Shown one piece after another: positions 50,133 through 57,181 of a DNA stretch of 64,000 bases; the stretch's first letter is position 1, and the number at the start of each line of letters is the position of its first letter. The DNA is taken from assembly GCF_029813785.1 (NCBI RefSeq), contig NZ_JARVKY010000002.1:248001-312000 (forward strand), read 5' to 3'. This stretch comes from Streptomyces sp. DH41 (GTDB lineage: Bacteria; Actinomycetota; Actinomycetes; Streptomycetales; Streptomycetaceae). The translations under genes were made by a program, and so were the position numbers. The notes beneath the pieces were generated by a model, which saw nothing but the letters and a program-made list of their open reading frames with translations, was not told where the DNA came from and did not search any database.

Positions 50133-50350
50133 GAAGGCTTCCCGGGGTCGGAACGGACCAGGGCTGCCAACGGCCCTTGTCGGGAAGCGGAGTGCCGGAA
50201 AGGACGGCGCCCGCCTGGCTCACCAGCAAAGCGCGGGCGGGTCAGGGGGGCGCGGTCCACTTCGGCGATGAGGGGACGTACCAGGTGGAAGGTGGTCTCG
50301 TGAACCCGGGCGGGAGTGGCCCGGTGCGTCGGACCGGAGTGGTTCAGCCT

Positions 50351-50425
50351 GGTCCCCGTGGTGAATGCGAGCGGACCCGGAGCGTCCGATTCGCGAAATC
50401 CGGAGTACGGTATTCACCGGGGACC
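50351..50425. other. Large bulged hairpin / candidate structured RNA
   Basis: Within the 432-bp gap between the PPTase and UbiA genes, GGTCCCC-GT-GGTGAAT (50351-50366) pairs perfectly, apart from a 2-nt bulge, with ATTCACC-GGGGACC (50412-50425). Inside, GCGAG/CGGAC pairs with GTCCG/TTCGC (50367-50394, one bulged A). The inner loop CCGGA (50377-50381) could pair with TCCGG (50399-50403) to form a pseudoknot. A further hairpin, GGGGAT-N10-ATCCCC, follows at 50446-50467. The rest of the gap has no gene. Confidence 0.6.
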
Positions 50426-50564
50426 GGCGGGCCGGACAAAACGACGGGGATGACGACGATGATCCCCATGCATCCAACCGGCCAGTAGGGTATTTCACTT
50501 TAGAGGTACGAGTTACCCCATTGCGGAGCAGTCAGGCGGGTCCCAGCTCCCTAGGCTCCTCGCC

Positions 50565-51506
50565 ATGCCCTTCGTGACCGCGCAGACACTGCCCGCGAGT
50601 GCACCGTCTACTCCGGTATCCGGGATTCCGCGAACTCTCCGCCTGTGCCTCAAAGAATCCCGCCCCGCCGTATTGGCGGCCTTCCAACTCCGCTTTCTCG
50701 CCGGAGTCGCACTGGTCCCGGCATCCACAACCGTCCTCGGCGTAAGACCGGCCCTCCAGGCGACCCTCTGTTTCGTCGCCTGGTTCTGTGCCGTCTTCTA
50801 CACCTATCTCTACAACGGATACATGGACTACCGCGAGGACCGGGTCAACGAATCGACCCGTCCTATAGCGAGTCTCAAGCTGCCCCGGAGCACCGCGCTG
50901 ACAGTCGCCCGCTGCGCCGCCCTCGCCGCGCTGATCTGCGCCGCCGGCGCCGGACTCGGAGCACTCCTGCTCTGCACGGCGCTGCTGCTCCTCGGGTACG
51001 GCTACTCCTCGCCGCGCACCGCCTGGAAGAACCGGACGCCCGCCGTCATGGGCGTGGTGTTCGTGTCCGGGCTGCTCACCTACAGCGCCGGCCCCGTCGC
51101 CCTCGGCTCGTCGCCGGCATCTCCCGCACTGCTGCTGACCGCCTTCGCCATGTCGCTGTGGATGGCGCTGGTCGGAGCGGTCGCGAAGGACTTCTCCGAC
51201 ATCGAGGGCGACATCGCCTCCGGCCGCCGCACCTGGGCCATCACGCTGGGAGAACGGCGCGCCCGCCTGCTGGTCGCGGTGGGCGCCTGCGCGGTCGGCG
51301 GCGGCTACACCGCCGGGGCGGCGGCCTGGGCGCCGGAGCTGCTGCCGGTCGCGTCCGTGGTCCTGGCGGGGGCGGTGGTCCTGGCCACCGTCACCCTGAC
51401 CGGGCAGGGCGCCACCCGGCGCAGCCGCCGCCGGCTGCCGTACCGCTGCTTCATGGGCACGCAGCACTGCGCACATCTGGCCCTGCTCGGACAGGCCGTG
51501 ATCTGA
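50565..51506 (+). CDS. UbiA-family prenyltransferase
   Basis: A 313-residue integral membrane enzyme with about eight helices. The first Asp-rich motif is NGYMDYREDRVNE (residues 84-95) and the second is KDFSDIEGDIASGRRT (about 208-223), both with metal-binding Asp residues conserved. UbiA enzymes transfer a polyprenyl group to an aromatic acceptor at the membrane. In this cluster, an indole, anthranilate or polyketide-derived ring is the possible acceptor. It is monocistronic, with a structured upstream region and a terminator hairpin 79 bp after its stop. Confidence 0.88.
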   Translation: MPFVTAQTLPASAPSTPVSGIPRTLRLCLKESRPAVLAAFQLRFLAGVALVPASTTVLGVRPALQATLCFVAWFCAVFYTYLYNGYMDYREDRVNESTRPIASLKLPRSTALTVARCAALAALICAAGAGLGALLLCTALLLLGYGYSSPRTAWKNRTPAVMGVVFVSGLLTYSAGPVALGSSPASPALLLTAFAMSLWMALVGAVAKDFSDIEGDIASGRRTWAITLGERRARLLVAVGACAVGGGYTAGAAAWAPELLPVASVVLAGAVVLATVTLTGQGATRRSRRRLPYRCFMGTQHCAHLALLGQAVI

Positions 51507-51584
51507 CCGGCCGCGCTCGGCGGCGCCGGCCGCCGTGGTGCCGCCCCACCGAGGCCTGACCGGCCCGGCCGCCCGGAAGAGAGT

Positions 51585-51616
51585 GCCGCCGCACGCGGGG
51601 GAGGTCGTGCGGCGGC
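51585..51616. terminator. Bidirectional terminator between ubiA-like gene and small gene
   Basis: A perfect 10-bp stem, GCCGCCGCAC with GTGCGGCGGC, has a 12-nt loop and lies between two convergent genes. Confidence 0.75.
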
Positions 51617-51652
51617 GGTCCGGGAGGGGGCGGGGGCCGGGGCCGGCCTGGC

Positions 51653-51811
51653 TCAGATCTGCCGCAGCGCCCCTGTCAACTGCTCGCAGACCGCGGTCAG
51701 AATATGACCGAGTGACGGAAACTCACCGAGGCCTTCCCCCTCTTCGGGAATGACGTCCCCGGCACCCTCCACATCCGCGGAGCAGGTGCGGTCGTCCTGC
51801 TGCTGAGTCAT
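51653..51811 (-). CDS. Small acidic 52-residue protein, unknown
   Basis: The predicted product is 52 residues long with an acidic N-terminal half (QDDRTCSADVEGAGD, then PEEGEGLGE) and a C-terminal amphipathic helix (GHILTAVCEQLTGALRQI). It has Cys at positions 10 and 42 and no Trp. Support for a real gene: a consensus promoter, GAAGGG 9 nt before the ATG, Streptomyces-like codon use and a shared terminator after it. I know no family for it. It could be a small regulator or a peptide precursor; no typical RiPP enzyme is nearby, though the cluster has two ATP-grasp ligases. Confidence 0.6.
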   Translation of the reverse strand: MTQQQDDRTCSADVEGAGDVIPEEGEGLGEFPSLGHILTAVCEQLTGALRQI

Positions 51812-51881
51812 GGGTGACAACCCTTCGCTCGATCCGACCTGCGTCACCCCGGAAACTAATCCCGCGAAAAGCGCGCGACAA
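51812..51881 (-). promoter_or_regulatory. Promoter and 5' leader hairpin of the small gene
   Basis: The -35 TTGTCG (51881-51876), a 17-nt spacer and the -10 TAGTTT (51858-51853) predict a start near 51847. The whole leader is bounded by GGGTGAC (51849-51843) and GTCACCC (51818-51812), which can pair and place the ribosome site in the loop, directly before the ATG. Confidence 0.6.
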
Positions 51882-52139
51882 GGGGGAATCGCCCAAGGGA
51901 ACACCGAAGAAGCACAGCCCCTTTCCAAAGACGTATTCACGCACCACTCAAGTGCAACTGGTATGCCGCCCACCCCCGCCGAAGTGCTTTCATTCCCAGA
52001 GAAACGAGCGAATCGCAGACAAGCGGGCCGGGCGGCGGAACCCGACAGGGGGACGACCACCCGTACGGCGCGGATACGGACGCGGTTCCCCCCTGGGGCA
52101 GCGCCTGGCGGTCCGCCGCAGGGAGGAGACGGAACGACG

Positions 52140-53078
52140 ATGACAACCCCCCGACTGGCGCTGATGTTTCCCGGCCAGGGCTCCCAGTGGCCGGGCATGG
52201 GCCTGCCCTGGACCCGCTGCCCCGGCTGGTCCGTGGTGGCGGAGGTCTCCGAGGCCGCGGGCCGGGACGTCGAGGCCCTCCTCCTGGACGCGGACACGGC
52301 GACGCTGCGGCGTACCGACAACGCGCAGCTGACCACCTTCACCCTGGCCGTGGTGGCGCTGACGGAGCTGCGCCACCAGCACCCGCTGGCGACGTTCCCC
52401 GGCGCCTGCGCCGGACACAGCCTGGGCGAGTACTCCGCGCTGGTCGCCGCCGGGATCCTGGACCCGCAGGACGCGGTGCGCCTCATCATGGTGCGCGGGT
52501 CGGCGATGCGGGCGGCCTGCGAGCGGGCCGAGGGCACAATGGCCGCGGTACTCGGCCTGGACGCGGCGCGGGTGCAGCAGGTGGTGGACGCCGGCCACGC
52601 GGGCGGCGGACAGGTGTGGGTGGCCAACCACAACTCACCGCGGCAGACCGTGGTCGCCGGCCGCACGGCGGACCTGGAACGCTGCGTCCAGGAACTGAAG
52701 TCGGCCGGGGCGGCGAAGGTGGTCCGGCTCTCGGTCGACGGCGCCTTCCACACACCGCTGATGGCCGAGGCGGTCGAACCGTTCGCCGCCGCGCTGTCCA
52801 CGGCCCGCTTCATGCCGGGCCACACCGCGGTCGTCGCCAACGTGGACGCCCGCGCCTACCGCGGCGGCCCCCACTGGGCGGAACTGCTGCGCCGCCAGCT
52901 CGCGGCACCGGTCCGCTGGTCGGACACGCTCCACACGCTCACCTCGGAGCTGGCCTGCGACCGCCTGATGGAGATCGGCCCCGGCAAGACCCTCACCGCC
53001 CTGGCCAAGTCCACCGTCCCGCGCACCCCCCGCGACACCTTCTCCGACCCCCAGGCGACCGTGGCACCGACGGGCTGA
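52140..53078 (+). CDS. Malonyl-CoA:ACP malonyltransferase (FabD-like)
   Basis: A 312-residue acyltransferase. The N-terminus LMFPGQGSQWPGMG is the family mark, the nucleophilic Ser94 is in AGHSLGEYSALVAAG, and the second catalytic His is in GAFHTPLM. It would load malonyl units onto the cluster ACP. A dedicated copy this far from the KS genes supports the view that 9-53 kb is one cluster. GGGAGGAG lies upstream of the ATG. It is divergent from the small gene across 328 bp. Confidence 0.9.
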   Translation: MTTPRLALMFPGQGSQWPGMGLPWTRCPGWSVVAEVSEAAGRDVEALLLDADTATLRRTDNAQLTTFTLAVVALTELRHQHPLATFPGACAGHSLGEYSALVAAGILDPQDAVRLIMVRGSAMRAACERAEGTMAAVLGLDAARVQQVVDAGHAGGGQVWVANHNSPRQTVVAGRTADLERCVQELKSAGAAKVVRLSVDGAFHTPLMAEAVEPFAAALSTARFMPGHTAVVANVDARAYRGGPHWAELLRRQLAAPVRWSDTLHTLTSELACDRLMEIGPGKTLTALAKSTVPRTPRDTFSDPQATVAPTG

Positions 53079-53094
53079 CCCGGCACGCGACGCG

Positions 53095-53185
53095 GGGGTC
53101 CGGACCGGTCGGCCGGGATTCGGCGGCCGTTCGGGATTCGGCGGTCGGCCGGGACGCGGCGGCCGGTCGGCCGGTATCCGATCCG
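53095..53185. repeat. Degenerate GGTCGGCCGGGATTCGGC repeats
   Basis: Four imperfect units of about 18-27 bp follow the malonyltransferase gene in a 271-bp gap. After them comes an AT-richer stretch (ACTATGGGTAATCTTTTGCG) that could hold the promoter of the next gene. Confidence 0.6.
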
Positions 53186-53349
53186 TGAGTGGCGAAGTTC
53201 TACCCCCCAACGACCCACTATGGGTAATCTTTTGCGTACCAGGGGGACACGCGGGGACAACTCGGAAGGTTTTTCAACGCCGGCACACCGGCCGGATCCG
53301 CGACTCCGCGGTCCGTCCCGGCCTTCCTCCGTCCCTGAAAGGGTGGCTG

Positions 53350-54417
53350 GTGATCGAGCTCACTGATCCTCGGTTGACGACGTACGACATAGTCCTGGAC
53401 GCCGATGACCCCTCGCGAGGACCCGGACGGGAACCCTCGGACGAGCCCGAGGCCCTCGCCGGGCGCCTCCGGCTCGGCGGACCGCACTCCGTGCGGCTGA
53501 CCCCCGAAGAACTCGCCGGGGACCCGGTCCAGTCGGCCGAACAGCCCGACCGCGGCAAACGGCGGGCACCCTCGGTCAAGCTGTACTACGCGGACGTCGA
53601 GCAGCTCTGCGAACAGGTCGCGGGGTACCTGCGCGCAGCGGCCGAACTGTGTGTGGGCGAGGACGGTTCCGACCATTCCTTCCGCATGCACGCGCTGGCG
53701 CAGCGCGTCGAGTCGGGGCTGCCGACCTGGCTCGCGCGCGTCTCGAAGATGCGGATCCCCTCGCTGCACCGCGAACGCCTCGCCAAGCTGGCCGGCGGAC
53801 AGGAGCTGAGTCACCTGTCCGACCTCGTGAACGCCGACGTCATCAAGGCGGTGCTCGACGAGGAGGAGCGCGAGGTCGTCCGGAAGACCATCGAGAGCCG
53901 GATGGAGGACGAGCGCAAACAGCTCGAACGGGTCGGCGGTGAGGTGGCCGGAGAGACCATTCCAGGCACCGAGGGCGAGACGTTCGCGGAACTCTCGGGC
54001 GACCTCGACAACGCCGAGACGGCCAAGGAGTACCTGGACCGGCTCTGCGAGACCGTACGGGACATGGGCCTCCACGCCACGGACACCGCGATGGAGGGCG
54101 CGTTCGCCGTGTCCGTCTGGACCGCCCCCGGCACCGGCGCCACCGTCGAGATCATGGTGCCCAAGCAGTTCGTGCTCACGGCCGAGGGAGCGAAAGCCGT
54201 GGCCGGCCGGCCCGCCCGGGCCATCGTGCGGGGCGCGGACACCGGCGCGCGACGGGTGCTGGAGGAACAGGGCACCCAGGCCCGGTTCGTGACCATGGAG
54301 TACCTGCTCCAGACGCTGGCACACCTCGTACAGGATCTCCAGCACGCCTTCTCGCCGGACCACGCGGTCGAGGAGCTGCGGAAGATCAGGGTCTCGTCGA
54401 TCGGCAGAGACTGGTGA
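53350..54417 (+). CDS. Hypothetical protein, 355 residues
   Basis: I do not recognise the family. The N-terminal 80 residues are rich in Asp, Pro and Arg. Residues about 95-240 are helical and strongly charged, including an acidic/basic run EEEREVVRKTIESRMEDERKQLE that may form a coiled coil. The C-terminal part predicts strands (FAVSVWTAPGTGATVEIMVP) and helices. There is no signal peptide or membrane segment, so it is cytoplasmic. The GTG start has AAAGGG upstream; a longer frame to 53185 lacks a good site. It lies at the edge of the toxin-antitoxin island and may be a passenger. Confidence 0.65.
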   Translation: MIELTDPRLTTYDIVLDADDPSRGPGREPSDEPEALAGRLRLGGPHSVRLTPEELAGDPVQSAEQPDRGKRRAPSVKLYYADVEQLCEQVAGYLRAAAELCVGEDGSDHSFRMHALAQRVESGLPTWLARVSKMRIPSLHRERLAKLAGGQELSHLSDLVNADVIKAVLDEEEREVVRKTIESRMEDERKQLERVGGEVAGETIPGTEGETFAELSGDLDNAETAKEYLDRLCETVRDMGLHATDTAMEGAFAVSVWTAPGTGATVEIMVPKQFVLTAEGAKAVAGRPARAIVRGADTGARRVLEEQGTQARFVTMEYLLQTLAHLVQDLQHAFSPDHAVEELRKIRVSSIGRDW

Positions 54418-54437
54418 CACCCGGCGGGACGTGAGGC

Positions 54438-54458
54438 GAACGTTCGTATCGAACGTTC
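54438..54458. terminator. Palindrome GAACGTTCG-TAT-CGAACGTTC after the hypothetical gene
   Basis: A perfect 9-bp inverted repeat with a 3-nt loop is followed by TTT. It probably ends transcription of the upstream gene, although an operator role (it contains GAAC/GTTC half-sites) is also possible. Confidence 0.5.
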
Positions 54459-54461
54459 TTT

Positions 54462-54513
54462 CGTAGCTGCTCCCACTTTCGCGGACTGTTGCGGACAGCA
54501 CAACGGCCTGACC
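54462..54513. repeat. 52-bp direct repeat, copy A
   Basis: It begins CGTAGCTGCTCCC and ends GGCCTGACC, with 47 of 52 bases shared with copy B at 57017-57068. The two copies bracket 2.5 kb carrying the antitoxin remnant, the transposase remnant and two toxin-antitoxin modules. Confidence 0.8.
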
Positions 54514-54534
54514 CGCGTTCTCGCAGGTCAGGCC
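54505..54534. terminator. Terminator hairpin
   Basis: GGCCTGACC and GGTCAGGCC pair, with an inner GCG/CGC and a TTCT loop (one mismatch between). The hairpin partly overlaps the end of repeat copy A. Confidence 0.6.
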
Positions 54535-54635
54535 GCCTGCGGTGATGCGGCTGACGGTGAAGCGAACCCCACCACGACCGCTCTGACCCGCGGTTACGCG
54601 GGCACCTCCCAGCACCTGTAGGCGCGGCGTGTCCG

Positions 54636-54809
54636 GCGTACGTGACGGCGGCGGTCCGGCATCAGCTCGCCATGGACGGCCTCGCCGAGATCGTGGCCGC
54701 CCACGAAGCTGAGCACGAGCCGCTGAGCGAGGCCGAAGTCCAGGCCGCGCAGAGCGAACTGTTCTGTGACGCACCGGCGCCCTACGCGTCGAACGACGGC
54801 GCCGCATGA
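54636..54809 (+). pseudogene. Remnant of a VapB-like antitoxin gene
   Basis: The frame AYVTAAVRHQLAMDGLAEIV, followed by AAHEAEHEPLSEAEVQAA, aligns with the C-terminal half of the antitoxin encoded at 59510-59761 (AYVAEALEQRVAMDKLREIV). The DNA-binding ribbon-helix-helix N-terminus is missing. Only an internal ATG (54672) remains, giving a 45-residue frame. Its toxin gene is gone and is replaced by a truncated transposase gene. This is a decayed third copy of the module. Confidence 0.75.
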
Positions 54810-54856
54810 AGAGCGGACAGCCTCACCGCCGTGCAGCTGCTGAGCGACACGGCTAC

Positions 54857-55492
54857 TTCGCCAAATGGGCCGACGAGGGTGTGTTCACCCAGTTCAACGG
54901 TCTGCTCAGGCAGCTGCTGCGTGAGAAGGAAGGGCGGGACGCTGAGCCGTCGGCCTGCGTGATCGACGCCCAGAGCGTCAAAACCTCCACCAGCGTCCCC
55001 GCTACCGGCCAGGGCATCGACGCCGGAAAGGAGATCGTCGGCAGGAAGCGGAGCATCGTCACCGACACGCTCGGTCTCCTGGTCGCGGTGCTGGTCACCG
55101 CGGCGAGCGTGCAGGACTCCATCGCCGGCACACGCCTCCTGGACCGGGTCGCCGCCGACCATCCCGGGATCCGAAAAGTCTGGGTCGACGGCGGCTACCG
55201 ACAGCACCTCGTCGAGCACGCGGCCGCCCTGCGCATCGACATGGAAATCACCGGCCGCAAGCCCGGGAGCAGGGGTTCCACACCGATTCCGAAGCGGTGG
55301 GCGGTCGAACGTACCTACGGATGGCTCATGCTGCACCGCCGCCTGGCCCGCGACTACGAAACCTTGTCCACCCGCTCCGAAGCCATAATCCACATCGCCA
55401 TGACCGACCTCATGGCCCGCCGCCTCACCGGCGAGAACACCATCGCCTGGCGCGACCCGACACCACAGACCAACCACCAGATTCCGGGATGA
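54857..55492 (+). pseudogene. IS5-family transposase, N-terminally truncated
   Basis: From FAKWADEGVFTQFNGLL onward the sequence is a typical IS5-type DDE transposase. Asp in CVIDAQSVKTS, Asp in VWVDGGYRQH and Glu in WAVERTYGWLML are kept. The N-terminal part of the normal protein is absent; an in-frame ATG at 54806 reads through unrelated sequence into it. It should be inactive. The truncation joins the antitoxin remnant, so insertion and deletion probably removed the associated toxin. The right IS end should lie in the gene-free stretch 55493-55625. Confidence 0.85.
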
Positions 55493-55625
55493 AACAACGG
55501 GAGAAAACGACCTCTCAGCGCCGAAACTGCCCACGCCGCCGAAACCCAGCGGCGACGACCTCGAGCCTTCCCCTGTCACTGGAGCCCCTGCGGACCCCGC
55601 TCCTACTGAGCCGGACCAAGGGAAA

Positions 55626-56039
55626 TCACACCGCCACGAGCCGGACCCGCTCGCCGCACAGCTTGGCCATGTCGTCAAAATCGGAAGTCAGCATGACCAA
55701 GGGCCGGTGCTGTCGCAGCGCGGCCTCGGCGACGGCCGCATCGATCGCGTACTTGTGCCCGTGCAACCCGGCATTCATCAGCAGCTTCGAGGCCGCCCTT
55801 GCCTCTTCGTCACCGACCGGGACGACCCGCAGCCCGGAAAGCACCCAGTTCAGGCGTGACTTGTTCGTACGGGCATGGACGGCCTCGATGATGGTGAGCG
55901 CACTGATCACGACCTCCATGCCGCGCGAGCGCGCCTCAGCGATCAGAGCCATTACCTGCTCGTCATCGGCGAGCAGCTTCGAGAGCCCTTCGCTGTCCAG
56001 GACGAGCGTCCCCTCGTGACTCAGCCTGCGGCGGGCCAC
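55626..56039 (-). CDS. PIN-domain toxin (VapC-like)
   Basis: A 137-residue predicted endoribonuclease. The acidic metal-binding residues are Asp in LVLDSEGLSKL, Glu in LTIIEAVHA, Asp in YAIDAAVAEA and Asp in MLTSDFDDMA. It starts at GTG, overlapping the antitoxin gene by 19 nt. The protein is clearly paralogous to the toxin encoded at 59761-60153 on the opposite strand (shared LDSEGLSKL and LHGHKYAIDAA). It would cleave RNA when its antitoxin is degraded. Confidence 0.88.
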   Translation of the reverse strand: MARRRLSHEGTLVLDSEGLSKLLADDEQVMALIAEARSRGMEVVISALTIIEAVHARTNKSRLNWVLSGLRVVPVGDEEARAASKLLMNAGLHGHKYAIDAAVAEAALRQHRPLVMLTSDFDDMAKLCGERVRLVAV

Positions 56040-56305
56040 TCGGCCTCCTCGGCGAACACCTCGTCGAAGACCTGCCGCGCCCGCTGACGAGCCGGCTCGG
56101 AGACCGGCCCCTTGCGGCTCTCGTAGTCCGCCAGGTACTCGTCCAGGACCTGCCCGCGCAGCTCACGCTCGACCGCCTCGGCGATGAACGCGGAGAACTC
56201 CCTCTTCCCCACCCGCGCCCGGATCGCCTCCGCGGTCCCCTCCGGCAGCGACAGGCTCACCCGCGTCGCCGGGCCTTCCCCGATGCCGTACGTCGTCTCA
56301 GCCAT
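56021..56305 (-). CDS. VapB-like antitoxin
   Basis: A 94-residue protein. The N-terminal ATRVSLSLPEGTAEAIRARVGKR fits a ribbon-helix-helix DNA-binding fold. The acidic C-terminus (ARQVFDEVFAEEAEW) would wrap the toxin. It precedes and overlaps the PIN toxin gene, the normal order for self-regulating type II modules. The ATG chosen begins the conserved region; an upstream start adds 32 unrelated residues. Confidence 0.82.
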   Translation of the reverse strand: MAETTYGIGEGPATRVSLSLPEGTAEAIRARVGKREFSAFIAEAVERELRGQVLDEYLADYESRKGPVSEPARQRARQVFDEVFAEEAEWPAAG

Positions 56306-56435
56306 GCCCTCGATTGTGTCAAACGAGTAGGAAAAGCGCCACGCCCGCACTGCCTTCACACTCGACCAGCGCCCCGCTCGCACAAATCCCAGCACGGGCA
56401 TCCCGATCCCATCTCAGCACCATCCCAGGTCGCTT

Positions 56436-56452
56436 ACGGGTGTCCTGCGGAC
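56436..56452. repeat. 17-bp direct repeat (ACGGGTGTCCTGCGGAC), copy A
   Basis: An identical copy occurs at 57142-57158, where it forms part of a terminator hairpin. It lies just upstream of the Phd/RelE promoter. Confidence 0.75.
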
Positions 56453-56460
56453 AACCACGG

Positions 56461-56489
56461 TTGTGTACACATGACACACTTGGTACCGT
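56461..56489 (+). promoter_or_regulatory. Promoter and TGTACA operator of the Phd/RelE module
   Basis: The -35 TTGTGT (56461), a 17-nt spacer and the -10 TACCGT (56484) predict a start at or next to the ATG at 56496, so the mRNA is probably leaderless. The palindrome TGTGTACACA (56462-56471) overlaps the -35; YefM antitoxins are known to bind TGTACA-centred palindromes. Confidence 0.65.
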
Positions 56490-56495
56490 TGAAGT

Positions 56496-56765
56496 ATGAC
56501 TCAGCCGCTACCCATAGAGTCCATCCGCGACGTACGCTCCCACCTGGCAGAAGTCGTCGAGCGGGCCGACCGCGACGACGTGCCCACGGTCATCACCCGT
56601 CGTGGCAAGCAGGTCGCCGCAGTGGTCTCGATCGAGGTGCTGCGCAAGTACCAGGAGTGGGAAGAGCGCGAGATCAACCGCATCATCGACGAGCGCATGG
56701 CGAGCCCGGCCGCCGGCGTCCCGATCGAGGACGTGATGAGGGAGACGCTGGCCCGCAGTGAGTGA
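56496..56765 (+). CDS. Phd/YefM-family antitoxin
   Basis: An 89-residue protein. SIRDVRSHLAEVVERADRDDVPTVITRRGKQVAAVVS is the Phd/YefM fold that binds DNA. The acidic, helical C-terminus (EEREINRIIDERM) would neutralise the toxin. It lies directly after a promoter with a TGTACA palindrome, consistent with autoregulation, and overlaps the toxin gene by 8 nt. Confidence 0.9.
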   Translation: MTQPLPIESIRDVRSHLAEVVERADRDDVPTVITRRGKQVAAVVSIEVLRKYQEWEEREINRIIDERMASPAAGVPIEDVMRETLARSE

Positions 56766-57021
56766 CTATCGCACCGTGTTCCGGCCCGAGGCCCAGGCCG
56801 AGCTGCGCAAGATCCCGCGCGACATGGCGCTTCGTATCCTGGCCAAACTGACACAGCTTGAAAGCGACCCCTTCGGCTTCAACACCACCGCCCTCGTATC
56901 CCAGCCTGAGCGCCGCCGCCTACGGGTCGGCGACCACCGTGTCGTCTACACGATCGACAACGGGGAGCTGGTGGTGTGGGTCGTACACGTCGGACACCGC
57001 TCCACGGTCTACGACACGTAG
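56758..57021 (+). CDS. RelE/ParE-family toxin
   Basis: An 87-residue protein. FRPEAQAELRKIPRDMALRIL, RRLRVGDHRVVYTID and VVHVGHRSTVYD form the RelE/ParE fold with the Arg-rich strand and terminal His/Arg/Tyr residues. It likely acts as a ribosome-dependent mRNA interferase. It starts at GTG inside the antitoxin gene. Its stop codon lies at the border of repeat copy B. Confidence 0.9.
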   Translation: MSDYRTVFRPEAQAELRKIPRDMALRILAKLTQLESDPFGFNTTALVSQPERRRLRVGDHRVVYTIDNGELVVWVVHVGHRSTVYDT

Positions 57022-57068
57022 CTGCTCCCGCTTCTGCGGACTGTTGCGGACAGCAGAAGGGCCTGACC
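57017..57068. repeat. 52-bp direct repeat, copy B
   Basis: It matches copy A (54462-54513) at 47 of 52 positions. It begins inside the last codons of the RelE toxin gene, so this copy joined or defines the toxin 3' end. Confidence 0.8.
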
Positions 57069-57143
57069 TGCGGCGGAGCCCCGCGCAGGGCACTGACCTG
57101 GGGCTTCCTGGTTGGCGTGCGTTGGCTCCCGACGGCCGTTCAC

Positions 57144-57181
57144 GGGTGTCCTGCGGACTGGCTGCGGACCGGAGGACACCC
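57144..57181. terminator. Terminator hairpin between toxin and helicase genes
   Basis: GGGTGTCCT pairs perfectly with AGGACACCC across a 20-nt loop. It ends next to the helicase stop codon and can serve both convergent genes. Confidence 0.75.

Noticed and set aside
50351..50425. tRNA gene (7-bp outer stem GGTCCCC/GGGGACC, 75 nt total)
   Set aside because: There is no T-arm or anticodon arm in the right place; the stem instead continues with GGTGAAT/ATTCACC across a bulge.
9388..53078. Hidden glycosyltransferase, NRPS or TetR-type gamma-butyrolactone receptor
   Set aside because: All well-supported genes were accounted for and none shows the relevant motifs; absence is limited to this window.
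54806..55492. Intact transposase gene starting at ATG 54806
   Set aside because: Residues before FAKWADEGVF do not belong to the family and the N-terminal domain is missing, so it was called a truncated pseudogene.
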